A stretch of DNA of 64,000 bases from Burkholderia sp. FERM BP-3421 (GTDB taxonomy: Bacteria > Pseudomonadota > Gammaproteobacteria > Burkholderiales > Burkholderiaceae), in assembly GCF_028657905.1 (NCBI RefSeq), contig NZ_CP117782.1, positions 3,038,001-3,102,000 of the forward strand, read 5' to 3'. Below the pieces are notes generated by a model. That model was not told the origin of the DNA and did no database searches. It saw only the letters and a program-made list of their open reading frames with translations. Both the position numbers and the translations under genes were made by a program. Positions 62,246 through 64,000 of this stretch are shown here, one piece after another (position 1 is the stretch's first letter; every line of letters starts with the position of its first letter).

Positions 62246-63361
62246 ATGGCACTCGAAACGTTCAACAATTCGGAGCCGTTCACGTTCGGCATCGAACTCG
62301 AAATGCAGATCGTCAACACGCACAACTACGATCTGACGAAAGCCGCGTCCGATCTGATGCGGCTCATCAAGGACGAGCAGTTCCCCGGCAACATCACGCC
62401 GGAAATCACCGAAAGCATGATCGAGCTGTCGACCGGGGTGTGCAAAACGCACGATCAGGCATTGGGCGAACTGCACGTCATCCGCGATACGCTCGTGAAG
62501 GCCGCGGGTCAGCTGAACGTCGGGCTGTGCGGCGGCGGCACGCACGGCTTCCAGCAATGGAGCGAGCGGCAGATCTTCGATGCGCCGCGCTTCCAGTACA
62601 TCTCGGAGCTGTACGGCTACCTCGCGAAGCAGTTCACGGTGTTCGGCCAGCACGTGCACATCGGTTGTCCCGATCCGGACAGCGCGCTGTACCTGCTGCA
62701 CTCGCTGTCGCGCTTCATTCCACACTTCATCGCGCTGTCCGCGTCGTCGCCCTACGTCCAGAACGTCGACACGGGCTTTCATTCGGCACGCCTGAATTCG
62801 GTGTTCGCGTTCCCGCTGTCCGGGCGCGCGCCGTTCGTGCTGTCGTGGAACGGCTTCGAGGAGTACTTCACGAAGATGGTGAACACCGGCGTCGTGAACA
62901 GCATGAAGGACTTCTACTGGGACATCCGCCCGAAGCCCGGCTACGGCACGATCGAGGTGCGGGTCATGGACACGCCCTTGTCGGTCGACCGCGCGGCGGC
63001 GATCGCCTGCTACATTCAGACGCTCGCGCGCTACCTGCTGCTCGACAAACCGCTCACGCTGTCCGAGGACGATTATCTGGTCTATACGTTCAATCGTTTC
63101 GAAGCGTGCAGATTTGGACTGGAGGGCACCTGCGTGAACCCACAGACAAGTGAGCGCCGCACGATCGCCGAAGACATCCTCGATACGCTCGACCGCATCG
63201 CGCCGCACGCGGCCGCGCTGGGCTCGCGCGCCGCGCTCGACCAGATCGGCTCGCTCGCGAAGGCGCGCGTCAATGACGCGGCGTGGCTGAGAACCGTATT
63301 CAAACAGGAAAAATCGTTGAACGAGACGGTGCGACAGCAGTGTCTACGCTGGCGCGAATGA
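62246..63361 (+). CDS. YbdK-family carboxylate-amine ligase (GCS2 type)
   Basis: A 371-residue protein of the glutamate-cysteine ligase type 2 family. The core is FTFGIELEMQIVN near the N-terminus, then GGGTHGFQQWSERQIFDAPRFQYISELYGYLAKQFTVFGQHVHIGCPDPD and the later KPGYGTIEVRVMDTPLS. YbdK enzymes have weak gamma-glutamylcysteine synthetase activity; the natural reaction is unclear. It follows the antiporter gene by 43 bases, probably in the same operon. Confidence 0.9.
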   Translation: MALETFNNSEPFTFGIELEMQIVNTHNYDLTKAASDLMRLIKDEQFPGNITPEITESMIELSTGVCKTHDQALGELHVIRDTLVKAAGQLNVGLCGGGTHGFQQWSERQIFDAPRFQYISELYGYLAKQFTVFGQHVHIGCPDPDSALYLLHSLSRFIPHFIALSASSPYVQNVDTGFHSARLNSVFAFPLSGRAPFVLSWNGFEEYFTKMVNTGVVNSMKDFYWDIRPKPGYGTIEVRVMDTPLSVDRAAAIACYIQTLARYLLLDKPLTLSEDDYLVYTFNRFEACRFGLEGTCVNPQTSERRTIAEDILDTLDRIAPHAAALGSRAALDQIGSLAKARVNDAAWLRTVFKQEKSLNETVRQQCLRWRE

Positions 63362-63883
63362 AAAATAGTTTTTCCATTCGAGTACTCGATTACCCGGAGT
63401 TCCGGTTAACCCCAGGTTTCCTCCGGCTTTCCGCATACGAACCGCAAATCGTTTGCGCGCGTGCGTCAGGTACTGTGGATAACCCCGGATTCCGTTGTAA
63501 AGTCAAAAAGCTGTAAACTGGATAACCGTGTGGAGCAAGGCGCAGTCGATGGCGCCGCGCCGGGATCGGAAATTGCTCCACCGTCGCGGTTTGATATTCA
63601 TCAAGAAATCCCGCACAGGATGAAGGTGTGGTTATCCAGCCATTATCCACAGTCTGGATTGGATAACTTAGCTGTGCGATTTTCCTCTCTCGCTTAGAAT
63701 GTCGGCTTCGCGGTGACCGACGCTGACGGGAGTGTCGCACCGTGCGCAGGTTCGCGTCGTGTGCCTCGATGCGAGCGTGCGGGACGCGCTTGTCCAGGCG
63801 CGTCCATTTGAGATAGGGATCCGGATCAGATCTCCCCACAATGGTCGCCCGGGGTGAAGGCGACCGGCAACAGCGAAAAGACT
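63362..63883. other. Intergenic region with a DnaA-box cluster
   Basis: A 522-base gap. Perfect DnaA 9-mers lie at 63474-63482 (inverse) and 63643-63651, with 7-mer TTATCCA/TGGATAA matches at 63519, 63632 and 63660. The stretch 63362-63700 is AT-rich. The remainder up to 63883 must hold the promoter of the MarR-type gene; AGCGAAAAG lies just ahead of its start. Confidence 0.65.
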
Positions 63884-64000
63884 ATGAGCGAAGGCGTATA
63901 CGGGAACCAGGCAGCAGGACGTGTGACACACAGTCTGTTGCGGTTGAGCACGGCCATGCGGAGTCAGGCATGGGATTGGGCGGAAGGCGCGGGATTGACG
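63884..64000 (+). CDS. MarR-family regulator, 5' part
   Basis: The first 39 codons of a gene that runs off the window. MSEGVYGNQAAGRVTHSLLRL followed by STAMRSQAWDWAEGAGLT matches, from memory, the N-terminal dimerisation helix of a conserved Burkholderia MarR-type protein. The DNA-binding domain is outside the window. Identification is by similarity of the start only. Confidence 0.6.
   Translation, partial: MSEGVYGNQAAGRVTHSLLRLSTAMRSQAWDWAEGAGLT

Noticed and set aside
1..64000. CRISPR arrays, insertion sequences, tRNA or rRNA genes, parS sites
   Set aside because: Looked for direct repeat-spacer arrays, transposase-like proteins, cloverleaf ends and GTTNCACGTGAAAC-type sites; none was recognised by eye.

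Overview
The window is a GC-rich stretch of a Burkholderia chromosome, most likely the main chromosome. The gspDEF / gspC / gspGHIJKLMN layout with an isolated divergent gspC, the complete fliLMNOPQR run, hupB, mnmC and the BPSS1780-type membrane protein are all typical of that genus. The species cannot be fixed from the sequence. No rRNA, tRNA, CRISPR array or insertion sequence was seen.

Region 1 (1-7 kb): after the tail of a thioesterase gene lies an orphan type VI secretion (T6SS) effector locus, all on the minus strand and less GC-rich than the rest. In transcription order it is vgrG, a DUF4123 adaptor, a broken DUF3304 lipoprotein, a short remnant of an effector gene, an intact DUF3304 lipoprotein (immunity) and a DUF2235 phospholipase (Tle1-type effector). 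It looks like a tandem duplication of the immunity-effector unit in which the first copy has decayed.

Region 2 (7-14 kb): a NagG/AndAc-type Rieske oxygenase operon (alpha, beta, ferredoxin, then a Liv-type binding protein; no reductase), a GNAT acetyltransferase, a membrane protein, and an autoregulated-looking padR-DUF1700 pair.

Region 3 (14-26.6 kb): a catabolic and uptake cluster with a GMC oxidoreductase, an SDR, a MoaF protein, an NTF2-like protein, an aldehyde dehydrogenase, a five-gene Liv-type ABC importer, an AraC/FeaR-like regulator and a porin. Together these would take up a compound, oxidise an alcohol to an aldehyde and then to an acid. The substrate is unknown; aryl-alkyl compounds are the best guess.

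Region 4 (26.8-32 kb): a type III restriction-modification pair. The restriction subunit has Arg in place of the catalytic Lys of its nuclease motif.

Region 5 (32-43.5 kb): fliL to fliR (flagellar switch and export gate), an LrgAB/CidAB pair with a divergent LysR regulator, and a MarR-controlled EmrB-type efflux pump near a NodT-type outer-membrane factor.

Region 6 (43.6-64 kb): the full type II secretion locus, a small lytic transglycosylase, a His-rich COG0523 GTPase, HU, MnmC, a CPA2 antiporter, a YbdK-type ligase and the start of a MarR-type regulator.

Four intergenic regions (11.3, 32.07, 60.4 and 63.5 kb) carry perfect DnaA-box 9-mers. Two of them share a longer composite element. This is the most unexplained non-coding signal in the window.
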